A DNA stretch of 64,000 nucleotides from Cryptococcus deneoformans JEC21 (taxonomy: Eukaryota; Basidiomycota; Tremellomycetes; Tremellales; Cryptococcaceae). Location: NCBI RefSeq assembly GCF_000091045.1, contig NC_006681.1, positions 1-64,000 on the forward strand, read 5' to 3'. How positions within the stretch are numbered: the stretch's first letter is position 1; every line of letters begins with the position of its first letter. The notes beneath the pieces were generated by a model. It did not search any database. It was not told the origin of the DNA and saw only the letters and a list, made by a program, of their open reading frames with translations. Both the position numbers and the translations under genes were made by a program. Of this stretch, positions 1 to 11,731 are shown piece by piece.

Positions 1-65
1 TAACCCCCTAACCCCCTAACCCCCTAACCCCTAACCCCCTAACCCCCTAACCCCCTAACCCCTAA
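1..65. repeat. telomeric repeat array
   Basis: The first 65 bases are an uninterrupted array of CCCCTAA and CCCCCTAA units, that is TTAGGGG(G) read toward the chromosome end. Four- and five-C units are mixed, as expected for telomerase products. This is the Cryptococcus telomere type. The array starts at base 1, so the window begins at a chromosome end. Confidence 0.97.
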
Positions 66-476
66 GTCACGTACCATACGAACCTTTGAAGGATCTTCAA
101 TCTTCGAAATTGCATCTGAAAAATGGAACAGAAACGGAAACATGGGAATTTGCTCTATTGCTTGATAACGAAATGAAATGAGAGATTATGCATAGGATCC
201 AAGTCTTAGTATCCAGCATAGCACTACAGGTCGTAAAGACGGTTCCGCTGATAACTCATCTACTGTTAATATAAGCACCTATTGTACAAAAATGGGTTGA
301 TTCATATGTCCGTGATTTATAGATCGTCCTCACAATAAATTAATAGTTGATAATTATGATTGAAAGGCTGATAATTATGATCGTTCGTTCCATAGGCAGG
401 CCTTGTGTCCATAATCCTCTTGATCACCTCCCATCACTATTACACTCTGACCCAACAGCCTCCCGAATTGAAAGCC
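66..476. other. short subtelomeric spacer
   Basis: About 410 AT-rich bases lie between the telomere and the stop codon of the amylase-like gene. I see no gene in them. A 13-base sequence (TGATAATTATGAT) occurs twice, at 348-360 and 369-381. No transposon or helicase sequence is present, so the subtelomere is unusually short here. Confidence 0.6.
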
Positions 477-2625
477 TTACAATTGCCTCTTGCTCATAGC
501 CCTCTTCTTTGACCTGCGACAAATGCTTCCGCTAGAAGTCACAGCAGTGCTTGCAGTTGACACGGCAGCAACGACGACTACCAACTCGGAACTCGAGACG
601 GAACTGGCAGCACTGGTGGGGGTGTACCAGCTAATGCTTGAAGAGAGGGCTGAGCTTGTTGCAGAGAAAGAGGGAGAGGAGGAGCCATCAGTGATGACGG
701 CGAGGTTGCCACTTATACTGGCACTACTGGTGGCAGTGTCGATAGAGGTGGAAGCAGAGGAAGATGAGGAGACAGTAGTAGCGTTAGTGCTGTTGGATAA
801 AGAGCCACATAATCCGGCCTTATCGGCAACATCAGAGGCGACAAATACCTGCACAAACCATTAGCTATCATCGAAATGTCGTTGAGCAGAGAAGAAGAAG
901 CCGTCTTACGAAAGGCTGGCCGGAAGTCCATGTGACGGTAAGAGAACCATCGCTGTCAGTAGTAGAAGTAGAGCACGAAAGAAGACTAATAGTTGGTGAG
1001 CAATGTATATGAACACAAAGAGCGGAAATAGGCTTACTCGATGACAGAGACAGAGCCGCCAAATTGGGTGTTTTTGATAGCCCAAGTGCCGGTACCAGAC
1101 TGGCCCCGCTAACATGGATCATCAACAAAGTAATAGGGAAAGGTACACAAATAATCACTCACATTAGTCAAGACAATCAAAGCCTCTTCTCGCTGAAGGG
1201 CAATGTCCTGATCCTGAATGGCAAGAACTGTAGCAACAGCATTATACAGCTCACCAACACCGCCCAACCTATTCCTAATGTTATTGAGGTTTGTGATCCT
1301 CCCAAAGGTAACCCCATCAGTGGCATAATTATTGTAATTCCAAAGCGCCTCCCGATTCTGAGGGTCCGTAGGACCATCGGAGATGTCTTGCTCCAAACCG
1401 TAATACACAATCGGCATACCGCCGTACATGAACATACCGACAATAGCGTTGTAAACGAGTGAAGCGTCAGATGTAAGAGAATTGAATCGAGGAAGATCTT
1501 GGTTGTCGAGGAATGTGCCAATGACTGTAGGATCAGGATAGGATGAGGCGGCGAGGTTGATGTAGTATTCGAGGGTGGACATTTTGTCGCCACCGGTGAA
1601 AACGTTGACAAAGCCGTACATGAGGCCGAAACCACAAACAGAGTCAATGCCACCAGCACTTTGGTATTCCCCCGCGTATCTGCCAGTGGTCAGCTTTAGT
1701 ATCAAGCTAGATATCATTCGTAAGACTTACTCGGTGTTGTCACCTGCGACTTCACCCATGCAGAACGTGCCGGCGGCCTCGCAGAAATCGTGCTGGAATT
1801 CTTTGCTCATATGCTTGCTCGCATCAATTCTGAAACCATCTATCCCGTACTCGGTGACATACCCACCAACCCAGTCCTTGAGTACGCTAGCGACAGAGTC
1901 GCTTTCAGTTTTGAGATCAAGCAGCGCCACATCCCCGTTGTCATCTCCTGTCACAAGCCAGCAGACTTGCTCGGAAGTGTGGTTTCCCCAGCTGATATCA
2001 CATCGTGTGTGGAAATCGGAAGGGTCCTTGAAGAGAAGGGTACCATCGGCATCTGAAGCGAGTGCAGAGGCATCGAGAGAGTAGGAAGTGGCTGCAAGAG
2101 CGTTAATAGCAATGTCGACCATGAGGTACATTCCTCGGTCGTGGACCGCAACCGAGAGGGCTTTGAGATCGGAAGCTTGGCCGAAATGGGGGTTGAGTTT
2201 AGTCGGGTCTGCTGTCCAGTATCCCTACAGCTGAATGTCATTACTGCTTGCTGGGGGACGCAAGTATTGAAACTTGTCGGATACTTACGTGGTAAGCTTC
2301 GCCATACTTAGTATTACCTTCAATGTTGAGAGCGGTAGGACTGATCCAGATGGCATCAAATCCCATATTCTGGATATAGTCTAGCTTCGAGATGATGGTT
2401 TGCCATGTACCACCGCAGTAGTTAGTAGCGCCTAACGGACATGTTGTGTCGTCAGAAGGAGGTGCGAAACGGTCAGTAATAAGTCTGCTCGAGGGTTAAT
2501 ACGGGCCTTGCTGGAGAGCGACGTGCTCACTGATAGATAGATCTTGATCGCCATTCGTCGCTGGTAGCTCCCTGAGCGATGGCGAGGAGTGGGAGGAGTG
2601 AGATAAGTTTTGAAAGGACAGGCAT
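477..2625 (-). CDS. secreted GH13 alpha-amylase-family protein, possibly an alpha-glucanotransferase
   Basis: Seven exons (2625-2531, 2484-2289, 2224-1731, 1679-1163, 1108-1038, 952-910, 848-477) join in frame to about 595 residues. The protein starts with a signal peptide ([19 protein letters not shown]) and follows Taka-amylase through domains A, B and C. The nucleophile Asp lies in GFRIDASKH, the acid/base Glu in GEVAGD and the third Asp in [10 protein letters not shown]. Two conserved substrate-binding histidines are missing: region I reads DIAINA instead of D-x-x-x-N-H, and region IV reads NQD instead of NHD. Loss of these histidines is, as I recall, a hallmark of fungal cell-wall alpha-glucanotransferases of the AgtA type, so the enzyme may remodel alpha-glucan rather than digest starch. 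After domain C comes a Ser/Thr-rich stretch and a basic tail ([13 protein letters not shown]); there is no starch-binding domain. The family call is firm; the specificity is inference. Confidence 0.9.
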
Positions 2626-3253
2626 TGTGCACCTCTTGTGAATAAATGAGTGTGGATTGAAAAAGAGTGGCAGGATGATGGAGCAAAGATAGAGGCTGTG
2701 AGTTATTATCGGTCGGGCGTTGGAATAAATAATGGAACGAAATCAGCGAGAACATGGTATACGACAACATCCTTTGTTTGTTGAGCATGCAAAACCAGGC
2801 GCCAGCTTCTTCTGCCACTTGGCCGTCGGCCCGTGCGTCCTTTTGCGTTTCATCCGCCCATTGTTTACATGCTGTGCTTGCCAAGACGGCATTCTTGGCG
2901 GGCGGCGAATGAAAATTGGGTGATGACCGTGAAAGGGACGCGCAGATCAGGATGGAACATGAAACCTTCTTCACAGTTACCTATTGTTTTCTATGCGGTT
3001 ACTAACTGTAATCTCGGCGCCCTTTTCCACCCGTATTACGTAAATAGAAACGCGTCGCGTAGGTCAGGATCGAGGTGCCATCAGACAGCGAGGAATGCCC
3101 GGGCCTCACAAATGCTTATCTTTGTCCGATTTCTGCTTATCACATGGTGAGATATCCGATGCCGACGCGACGCCGATTATTTGCACATCACTTTAGCCTT
3201 CCTTTCCAGATTCCCAACATCATCGTCTAGATTGATGATATTAAAACCCAAAG
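2626..3253. promoter_or_regulatory. shared upstream region of the amylase-like gene and an F-box-like gene
   Basis: This 628-base spacer lies between two divergently transcribed genes and must hold both promoters. I see no further gene and no clear repeated element. Short open frames here look like chance. Confidence 0.5.
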
Positions 3254-5385
3254 ATGACTTCCACCTTCAGGCAGCCCTCTCGTGAGTCTTTGTTGTTAAC
3301 ACTGAAGACAGGCAGTACTGACATGATGCGACCGGTAAGTATTCGATCATTTCCATCGTATACCCAATCCATATGCTCAAAAGGGTTTAGAGTATGTGAC
3401 TCCTGGAAAAGAGCTCCGGAAGTTGAAGCGCAAGGAGCAAAAGGAACGCCGGATCGAACAGAGACGGGCACATTTGAAGAAAAGGTCACAACTACTGGCT
3501 GAGAGGGCTACGATCGTCGCGAAGAGACCAGTTTGGCATGATATACCAGACTGGGGAGATCGTACAGACTGTCCCCTTTTCAAACTTCCTCCGGAAATAC
3601 TGGACTTGTGCTTTGGTACTGAACTTGACAATGATCTTTCGGTATGTTGTCATTCAACGAATAGTGGGCTAAGGAAAATCAGCTGGCTGATAATAAGCGT
3701 TTTCGATAGCTACGAGAATACATAGCCCTAGCTGCCGTCTCTAGATATTTCCGACAGCAATTCACTTCTGAAGTGTTCCTGGTGAGTCTTTTCGTCTCCT
3801 CACTACAACCTCAACTTCATCAATCCTTACATTCTCCACTATGCTACGCAGGCGATTTTTCTCCACGTCACTGGTGACTGTCGGGAATCTTTAGATAAAC
3901 ACGCAGAACACATATTTTCCACCCACGTCGAAGACTGGAGAGAAGAGAAACCCCTTCCAAAGATCAGTGAATCCATATATATCGCTTCTATGCCTCACGA
4001 CCAATGGACTCGCGCCGAATACGAATACCACACAGCTCTTCAAAAGTTTTATCGAAGCCGGTATATGGTTATGTACCTCCGAGGAGAGATCCATCGATGC
4101 CCCTCCGGGGGAACAAACAAATGGATCGGCAACGTTAGTTATACTCATTCAAATACTATGGGAGACAAGAGTATTTACTACTCGAGTACTGTTCCTGGGC
4201 TCAAAGACGGTGAAACATATGACCCAAAAGATCCCACTTGTCTCCATGCGGATGTCCTGGACAAGAGTATTTATCCTTGTTGCTCAGACTGGAGCATGGA
4301 TACGGAGATTGATGAGGATGAACCAGAACTCAACAAGTGGAAGACAATCGTCGAAAACTATCACGTAACGTACGAGTCCGATTTCTGGAACCGCAAAGCT
4401 GAGGAGATATTACGGAGGCGAAGACGAAAGAGATATAGGCGGAAACAAAGCAGTCGGCCAGGGGAGCCTGCTAAACGTGTAGATACTAAATTAGACCTGT
4501 CCAGTAGTGACGACAGTGGGTATGACACTGATGACCTACAGAAACTCGTAAATGATGACGAACTGGGAAATGAGACGGAAGATGGGCTTGATGGTTACGA
4601 TGGAGATAACGAGGATACAGCTGAAGGAAAGAACGACGAGATCAACTCCGAAGTCCCGGAGAACCAAGAAAAACTTGAACTTATGATGCTCCGCACGCTG
4701 GCCATAAAAGCTCGTGATAGTCGGGAAGCGTATGAAAAGAGAAAGGAAGGGGAGGAGACGAAGGATGAACCGGAATCGGACGATGGCTGGGTTGTACCAC
4801 TCCCCGGAGATCCAGAAAGGGAGGCTCTTGCTTTGAAATTTCTCGAGTACGTTCTTGAGCCGGAACCGCACGACCATTGGCCAAGCCATGTGAGAAGGAC
4901 GATTGCGCGTAACATCAACTCTCACGCTGTTGCTGAAGATGTGAGTTGCCAAACTTGTCGTCGCAAAAAGTTCCTTTTTAACGTAATTGTATCTATTTAC
5001 AGGATGCTATCGAAGTTTACGGAGTTACCAAAGAGGAATTATATGGTCTCAAACATTATCATGGTGCCCTTTGGGAAAAAACTGTGGGTCGTCTTCTGTA
5101 GCAATTTGGTCCAGTACCTTTAGTCTTGATAGCTGATTTTTACTTGGACAGGATCTCGTACTGTTGGTCAATCCAGAATAAACTGCTCCAATTCACTTAT
5201 TAATATTGTCGTCACGTAGGTATCCTCGAATGGCCGTGGAGGCTCTTACCTTGCGATCGCACGGTGGGCCCCTGGGTCATTACAGGTTCATGTACGTTGA
5301 AATTTGATTAAATTAACTACCAAGCTGAGCCATACATCATTTTTGATGCACTAGCATAGACAGACACGCTAGAAAACTCAGATAA
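3254..5385 (+). CDS. F-box-like protein, paralogue of the gene at 8748-11010
   Basis: Exon 1 (3254-3281) joins to 3391 to give MTSTFRQPSQYV followed by a Lys/Arg-rich stretch. The tract IPDWGDRTDCPLFKLPPEIL and the following LREYIALAAVSRYFRQQF look like an F-box (L-P-x-E-I-L core), suggesting an SCF ubiquitin-ligase adaptor or a related nuclear role. The middle is long, charged and acidic (Asp/Glu runs near 4500-4640). The C-terminal part holds DAIEVYGVTKEELYGLKHY and EALTLRSHGGPLGHY, both matched in the second gene; the first faintly recalls the XPA C-terminal module. The 3' end is uncertain: keeping the conserved last block in frame needs weak splice sites (near 5099 and 5174), and the stop at 5383-5385 is only the simplest choice. 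The C-terminal extension of the paralogue is not clearly present, though weak similarity may continue near 5640-5720, so this copy may be decaying at its 3' end. Confidence 0.7.
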
Positions 5386-5888
5386 TACCACGCTCTCTTT
5401 CAACCTCAAGATGATCCGAGCAAGGACGGCGGGTAAGCCTACCGATTACGAACATCCAAGTAGGAGATGCGCAATATAGCAGAGCTAAGGTTGGAACTCC
5501 TGTAACTCCTATAGTAGTTGTGAGATTCAAAGTAGGCTGATGAAGCAGACCGAATGCTGGAACCAGTCAATGGCTCAAACCGACGTAGACCTCCAGAAAC
5601 TCGCCGCTGTAAATGGCTTACGAATGCTCGTCACCCAGAAGGGAAGATCTAAAGCACTATGCATCGAAAGCGCAAAGACAGAAGAGTCCGAAAACTCAAG
5701 GGTTCCAGCTGCTTCACATGCTATAAAATTGCAAGAAAGCTCCAAATATGCTATACAAGAGAAATTACAGCTCAAAACTTGTCGCTTTACTCTACAAGAC
5801 ACGTTCGCACATATTCAAAAAGAACCCAAAATGCTAGATGAACCTCGGCACAAACTACTCTCTTTTAAAATATATGATTGCAATGTCG
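5386..5888. other. spacer with possible 3' remnant of the F-box-like gene
   Basis: The spacer holds part of an open frame starting at 5540 that runs antisense into the Myb gene. A different frame near 5640-5720 encodes RREDLKHYASKAQRQK, weakly like the WREHRAAKAARKAQR segment near the end of the paralogous F-box gene. It may be a real last exon or a remnant. No RNA gene seen. Confidence 0.3.
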
Positions 5889-8371
5889 CTACACTTCTCT
5901 CTCTGTGCTTGAAGATTTGGCCTCGTTGGCACTTTCGGTCTTGGCTTCCCGCTCCGCTTTGGCAGCTTGATTTTTCTTGTCAAAGGCTCCAGTTTTTCTT
6001 AACCATCTATAACAATCATCAGCATATTTGCCACGAAGCCGATTGACTAAAAGACTCACCTTTGTCGAACTTGGTGATAACTTCTCGTAGGTACACCTTT
6101 ACTGACCAAATCCCACTTTTCACCATGTATCGCTACAGCCCTGGCTAGTAGCTCATCCTCTTCTACAGTCCACTTCAAGTATGGTGACCTGACCCTCTTG
6201 ATCGGCATTTCGCTAGTGTAATGCCAGTACTTGCCAAGACCGGGCACGACCTTACCAGATGGACTCGCAAAGTTTCCGTTTCCGGCACCGGGACCACCGC
6301 CGCCTTCAGAGATAACGCCGGGAGTAGATGTAGGATTTATCGCAGAGGAAGAGGCACCTGCCGGAGGTAACCGCTCATCAAGCTCGCCACCGGGAGTTGG
6401 GTAAATTTGACTAGAGGCGTAGCCTCTGGCAGGAGTTAGGGATTCGGAAGTTGTAGATGAACCCCGTATGCGGTGAGTGGGGGTTTGTAATGAGGGATCA
6501 ACCACAAAATCGTCTGATGCAGGGTGGGCCTTCAAACGAACGTTGGCCATTGTTCGATTTCGAGGAGTGAGGTCGATAGGTGCGCCCAGACTTGAACCAT
6601 GGCTTCTTGGACTGGAGTCCTTCTCGAGCAATCCGCCAAATTGGGGAGTAGAAGATGTGAGAGGAACGGCAGGACTGCTTTGCACTACGGAGCTGGGAGC
6701 GGTAGAGCTAGCGACATCTAGCTGGCTTGCTTGTGCTAATAAGTCGAGCGCGGAAGCCGATCCTGCTGAAGCCGAATGCTGATGCGCCTTGTGAGACCCG
6801 CCACCTTCCCACACATCACCTCGCCGTCTCTTCGGACTCCCTCGTTCAATATCACTGCTATCCGGTCTTGGGCGAGTTGTACTTCTTGTAGCTGAAAGAG
6901 TCGATAAGATGGGTTCTCCATGTACAGGTGAGTTTGGACGAGTCGCCATCTCGGCAGCACGAAGGAGGTCGTTAAAGTTGCTACCACCAGGCGTCGTTTG
7001 AGGTAAGGATGACTGCCCGGTCGTACGGGATTTAGAGGGAGTTTGCGGAATGGTGCTTATACTGGCATTTTGCACATTCTTCTTGGTACTTCGCTTGGTA
7101 CGAGAGAGAAGTGGTGTGGCCTGGGATTTGCTTTTACCCTTGGTTACGGACCCGCTAGCTCGCTGATCGATGAGCGGCTCCTCCTCACTAGCATCCTCCT
7201 CGACATCCGACATTGGTTGTTCGCCATAGCCTTCCTTGTAACCCATTCCTCCCTCTGGACCAACAACGCCAGCTTTCTTCAGCTCGCCCATGGTTAAACG
7301 GCCTAATCGGTCGTTGGTCTTGCGCATGCTTCGGATAGCCTTGGCAGCTAACAGAAGATGTTCAGTTCTGGCGTCCCCCATAGTCGCACGGCTAGATCGA
7401 TGAATACCCTTGCTATTTTCGAGCTGAGGCATATACTGAGGGAGAAAAACGGGCGGCGCAGAAGTTGCGGGTGTTAATTCTGTAGGCTTGGAAGTAAGAG
7501 CTGAGGTGTTAAGAATGACATGCGGTCTAAGAAGACGGAGTTCGTTGACAAGTCGGTCGATTTGTCTTTGGGTGTCAACCAACTAGGGGAAAATCAGCTC
7601 TAGCCATCGGATGACTGACCAAACGTACTCTGGGTGCCATCAATCTGTTGTCCATTTCCAGTCTCTTGTTCGCCGCTTCGAGCTCCTTGTGATAACCAAC
7701 ATCCAAATCCAATACTTTTCGTTTGTTTGAAACTTTTTCCTCCTCTTTTGAAACCATGACTGCCCGCATCTCTTTATGCCATGAATCTCTCTCGACAGCA
7801 TGTCGTTCTCGCTCGGTAGCCATGAGCTGTTCCGAAATTTTGGCCTGTTGCTGCATGGTCGCAATAGTGCTTTTCTGCGCTGCTAAACGCTCTTGCAGAA
7901 ATGGCAAATGATTGAGAGTAAGCGGTAAAAGAGTCTTGACCTGATTTCGAAGTTAGTTGGCAATCATCCTTTGAATAATGCGAGTGATTGATAACCCACC
8001 ATTCCCAGTAGCTCATCTCTTTGCACCCACTCATCCCCTGTCTTTCCATTGGCCTCCAACTCGTTCACTCTTGACTGTAATCTTGTGAGCTGTTCCATGT
8101 CGAATCCAGTCTCTTCTTCATCCTTATCTTCCGCACTCTCAACTGCTCTTTCCTTTCCCTTGTCTTTCCTTTCTCCATTCGCTGTACCCATATCAATGCT
8201 CCCTCTTTCGCTCCCAGAGACGCTTCCTTCTATTCTGACCTCACCACCATCGAAAGTCGCTCGAGGAGTACGCAATACGGCCGTCTTCGGGGTCTCGTCC
8301 ATCTGTGGGGTATCGGGGAAAGACAGCGTCGGTGTCTGTATAGTAGTCGGCGACGGTGTTGAGGCTTGCAT
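5889..8371 (-). CDS. Myb/SANT-domain protein with a coiled coil
   Basis: The start is the first ATG in the frame (8371); upstream extension of the frame has no ATG. Exons join across introns near 8000, 7600 and 6060 to about 770 residues ending at a TAG at 5889-5891. From the N terminus: a Ser/Thr/Pro-rich segment with an acidic stretch, a heptad-like region (LQERLAAQKSTIATMQQQAK and on to about residue 230) that should form a coiled coil, a long disordered Ser/Pro middle rich in S/T-P sites and basic patches, then near the C terminus a single Myb/SANT repeat containing KWTVEEDELLARAVAIHGEK and a conserved VRQRWLRKTG. A single repeat with W-x-E-E-D suggests a DNA- or chromatin-binding nuclear protein. 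I do not recognise a specific orthologue. It sits between the two F-box-like paralogues. Confidence 0.8.
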
Positions 8372-8747
8372 TGGCGCTTGCGGTGCCAGGCTAACCAGTG
8401 AGGTAACGGGGTGTATGCCGGTAGGCAGAAGGCGAATCGCGGGATGGAGAAAGTAAAAGGAAAAGTGCTGCTTGGGGAAAATCAACGGAAGACACCCACG
8501 CTTGAGGAAAGTTCACACGTCATTTCCGCAAGTGGCAAAAATCACAAAGATCGCGTTTTATTTCTCCGCGACGAAAATCAATGTGGCACATCACGTTCCG
8601 TGCGCAAGTATGCATCATCCATCCATCCATTCTAACTCAATGAATGTCCACTCTGCGACATAATTGCATGCATTGAAAAGGTCCAACAATAAGATTTACA
8701 CGGAACCCTTTGGGTATACAAACAAATAGCTTATATCCTATACATAA
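8372..8747. other. spacer, no gene seen
   Basis: About 375 bases between the start of the Myb gene and the stop codon of the second F-box-like gene. It must contain the Myb promoter and the neighbour's terminator. No conserved element recognised. Confidence 0.5.
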
Positions 8748-11010
8748 CTACCAGAGATCATCCTCTTCATCAGTAAATGAATACATGTATTCATTAACAT
8801 CATTCCAAGGGACGTTTGGAACAGGAAGCAGCTCATCTTGAGAAGAGCCGTCTTCATCAGAAGTCTCAGAACCCTCTCCATTGGCAACGCGCTGAGCTTT
8901 CCTCGCGGCTTTGGCCGCCCTGTGCTCCCTCCAATCAGCGACGAAATCGATGAACGTGCCTTGATAATGCCAGATCCCGCAATCCTTGTCCACTCCATAC
9001 TTGGCGCCAATATCATCAGGATCAACGGTAGTCTGGGGGTATTGCCTCGATTTCGGTTCTTTTTCAACGTAAGTGGGATCGGCTTTGCGTTTGGCCGCAT
9101 TGGCTTGTCGGGTGGCTAGAGACTTCAAGGCTCTTTCATTGGCAGATTCACTAAAGGCCAAGTCTAGTAAGAACAGTCATGTATTAGTATGGAATTGATG
9201 CTTACACATGGTAATGATGGCCAATAGGACCGCCATGAGAACGAAGAGCAAGAGCTTGGATGGCCGCAAGGGAGTAACTGTTTTGCTGAGTCAACTACGA
9301 TTATCGTTAGGAAGTCTCTACACTTACATGCTCGATGGAGTTTTAGGATTCAAGGGATTCGGCTGAAATCTAATCAGCACGATACATGAGCCCGAACAAA
9401 AATTCACTCACCACAAGGTAGTGCTTCAAGCATAACAGCTCTGCTTCTCCTACTTTGAACACCCTTATTGCATCCTTCTCACATTATCAGCTACCGTTGC
9501 CCCTATCTTGACGCGGTTGTACTCACTGCTCGGTTGATGAATTTCTTATTTGCAGCTTCAACAGCTCTAGCTCTCCATGGGCTTGGATATGCGTCATGGG
9601 GCAGTCTCTCTCCCGTCAATGGATCATACTCGACCAAGGTTGCATGGGGTCTCTTTGGTTTTTCCTCGGGAGGCAAGACCCAGTTTGGATCCCGAACAAA
9701 CTTTTTGGTTTGCTTCTTTTTGCCCTTCTTGCGCGTTGACCTGTCGCCTTCCTTGCCTTCGTCTGCTTCGTCTTCGCTTGAAAGATCGCTGAAATCCTCG
9801 CCCTTGTCGTAGTTATCATACGTCCTCCTCAACAATCTCATTTTGTCTTCCAGTTTGTAAATCTTTTGCCATAGTTCACCATCCTTATTGTGAACAGATT
9901 CTTCCCATTCCCATTCTTGCAAAGTTGAGTAGAAATTAAGCTCGTCGTCGGATTCTTCATCATCATCATCATCATGACCATCATTCCCTTCCTCTGCATG
10001 GCTTGCACCCAGACCAATTTCCTTCCCGTTCTCATCCGTCATTATCGGAACCCCCAACTCATTCTTCGGCCCCTGAGTCTCCCCGTGCTTTAAGCCAGGT
10101 ACTGTCGCAAGTACAGTTCGTGAAATACCGTCCACAATGACCTTCCTCAACACTCTCCTTTTCTTCATCTTCTCCTTCTTGATGTTCGCCCTTTCGGCCC
10201 TAGCGTCCGCCCAGATCTGTCTCGCTTGGGCAATTATCTTATCGGCTCGAATTACAAACTCGTAATCCTTCTGTGTCCACTCTTCACGGGGAGGAATGGA
10301 ACGCATATGAATTTCGAGGTGGTCAAATCTTTTGAGAGGGGGATCTTGACGCCAATCTTTTACAGCACGAGTGAAGATGAGCTGGGAGTGTTTGATAGGG
10401 GATCGACGGGCACAAGGGCGGAGCTTCATGTAATTGGGATGGGACTTGAGGTAGATTTCCTGGCATAATCTCGTCAGCACACAGACAAGAATAAGATCAG
10501 AATTATACTCACTCGGAACACGTCGTCCGTAAAATGAAACCTGAAGTACCTTGATACTCCAGCTAAAGCCACATAGTCTCGTAGCTGTCATCCAATACAC
10601 GGATCAGCCGATGGCTTTCAGAAGCTCCTCGTCATCACAATACCTCCACCTACCTGTAGTCCCAAATTGAGCTTGGTCCCAAAACACAGGTCAAGCACTT
10701 CCGCTGGGAGCCTGAACAGCGGTACGTCGGTCCTATCCCCCCAATCGGGAATATCCCTCCATGTGGCTTCCTTTGCTGCGAAAGGTTTGCGCACCCGCTT
10801 CTTCGGACCAGGAGGTGGAGAATCAGATGTGCCTTCCGCTTTGTTTTTCCCCTTCCTCCCTTTCGCTCTGCCCTTGAGTCTGGAGTCAATAGACCGAATG
10901 TCTTCCGCAACGGCGACTGGAGGATCAGCAGTCTCGTCTTTCCCGCTTTGGACGGTTCGAGCTCGTTTCGTAGTAGAGTTGCGGGTTTCCGCCGTTCGCT
11001 TGGGCTGCAT
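8748..11010 (-). CDS. F-box-like protein with acidic middle and conserved SHGGP block
   Basis: The start is ATG 11010-11008 (MQPKRTAETRNS); the frame upstream lacks another ATG. A basic nuclear-localisation-like N terminus is followed by DIPDWGDRTDVPLFRLPAEV and LDLCFGTKL, matching the F-box-like region of the gene at 3254. The middle contains a run of six Asp/Glu near 9960 and a KKGKKKQTKKF basic patch. Small exons then give DAIRVFKVGEAELLCLKHY and AIQALALRSHGGPIGHHYH, both mirrored in the paralogue. The last exon ends in an acidic tail (SFTDEEDDLW). Unlike the paralogue, this copy keeps a full C-terminal block with GIWHYQGTFIDFVADWREHR, so it is probably the functional parent. The family appears Cryptococcus-typical; ubiquitin-ligase adaptor function is inferred from the F-box only. 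Confidence 0.75.
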
Positions 11011-11731
11011 TATAAAGTTGATATTTCGGAGACTTATGCGTGGGTTAAGAAAATATTGATGAACTGACGCAGAGTTGGTGTATGGTGAAGAAATCGAGTA
11101 AGGAAACAAAGCAAAACAGAAAAATGAAGTGGCGTGAAGCGACTGGGAAAAGAAGGCGGCAAAGAGGAAGATTGGGCGATCGATCGATGGAAGGCGACTA
11201 GATCGGCTAGCCGCGGATGAAGGCGGGAGACGTGGTTAAGAGTGAAGGGTGAATGGCGGAGTACAAAGGGGGGGCGGATTCAGAAACGAGAGCAGGAACT
11301 CTTTGATGGCGATAGTAAGATGACGGAAGAACACTTCAGCACCGCGAATCGCCACCTGTTTTTGGAAATGAAACAGAATCAAATGATGGGAAGCGAGGGA
11401 AGCGAGGATGGGGCTTCTGTAAGCGTGCCTGTGGAAATGAGTTGAAATGGCTTTTCGCATAGGCACGCCTCTCCGTCTTGCCGGGTGTAAGTCATATACA
11501 ACTTATCCATTGGATTATTCCCGTCCGTCGTTCATTCCCTCTACTAATCTTTCGATTACCTTGTTTCCTTCGGTCTTATCGCAACTTAGCATAACGCTCC
11601 AATTTTTGCATATCCAAACCAGACTAATCGCAAAAAGCCGAGTAAAAAGTCATTTGTTACGCTTTCTCTGTACAAGATCTTCTCCCATCCACCGGACTAC
11701 TTCTTCATTAACATACTCTAACAAGGTTTCT
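11011..11731. other. intergenic region, no convincing gene
   Basis: About 720 bases between the 5' end of the F-box-like gene and the 3' end of glutamate decarboxylase. A 118-codon frame at 11447-11803 exists on the plus strand but overlaps the last exon of the decarboxylase and has no recognisable protein features. Confidence 0.5.

Noticed and set aside
348..381. 13-base direct repeat near the telomere as a functional element
   Set aside because: A single AT-rich pair with no third copy in the area; chance is likely.
490..864. 124-codon plus-strand frame opposite the amylase tail
   Set aside because: It is the antisense of a Ser/Thr/Val-rich repeat region; low-complexity antisense frames stay open by composition.
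5540..6046. 168-codon plus-strand frame
   Set aside because: It runs antisense over the last exon of the Myb gene, which has matching splice sites and family similarity.
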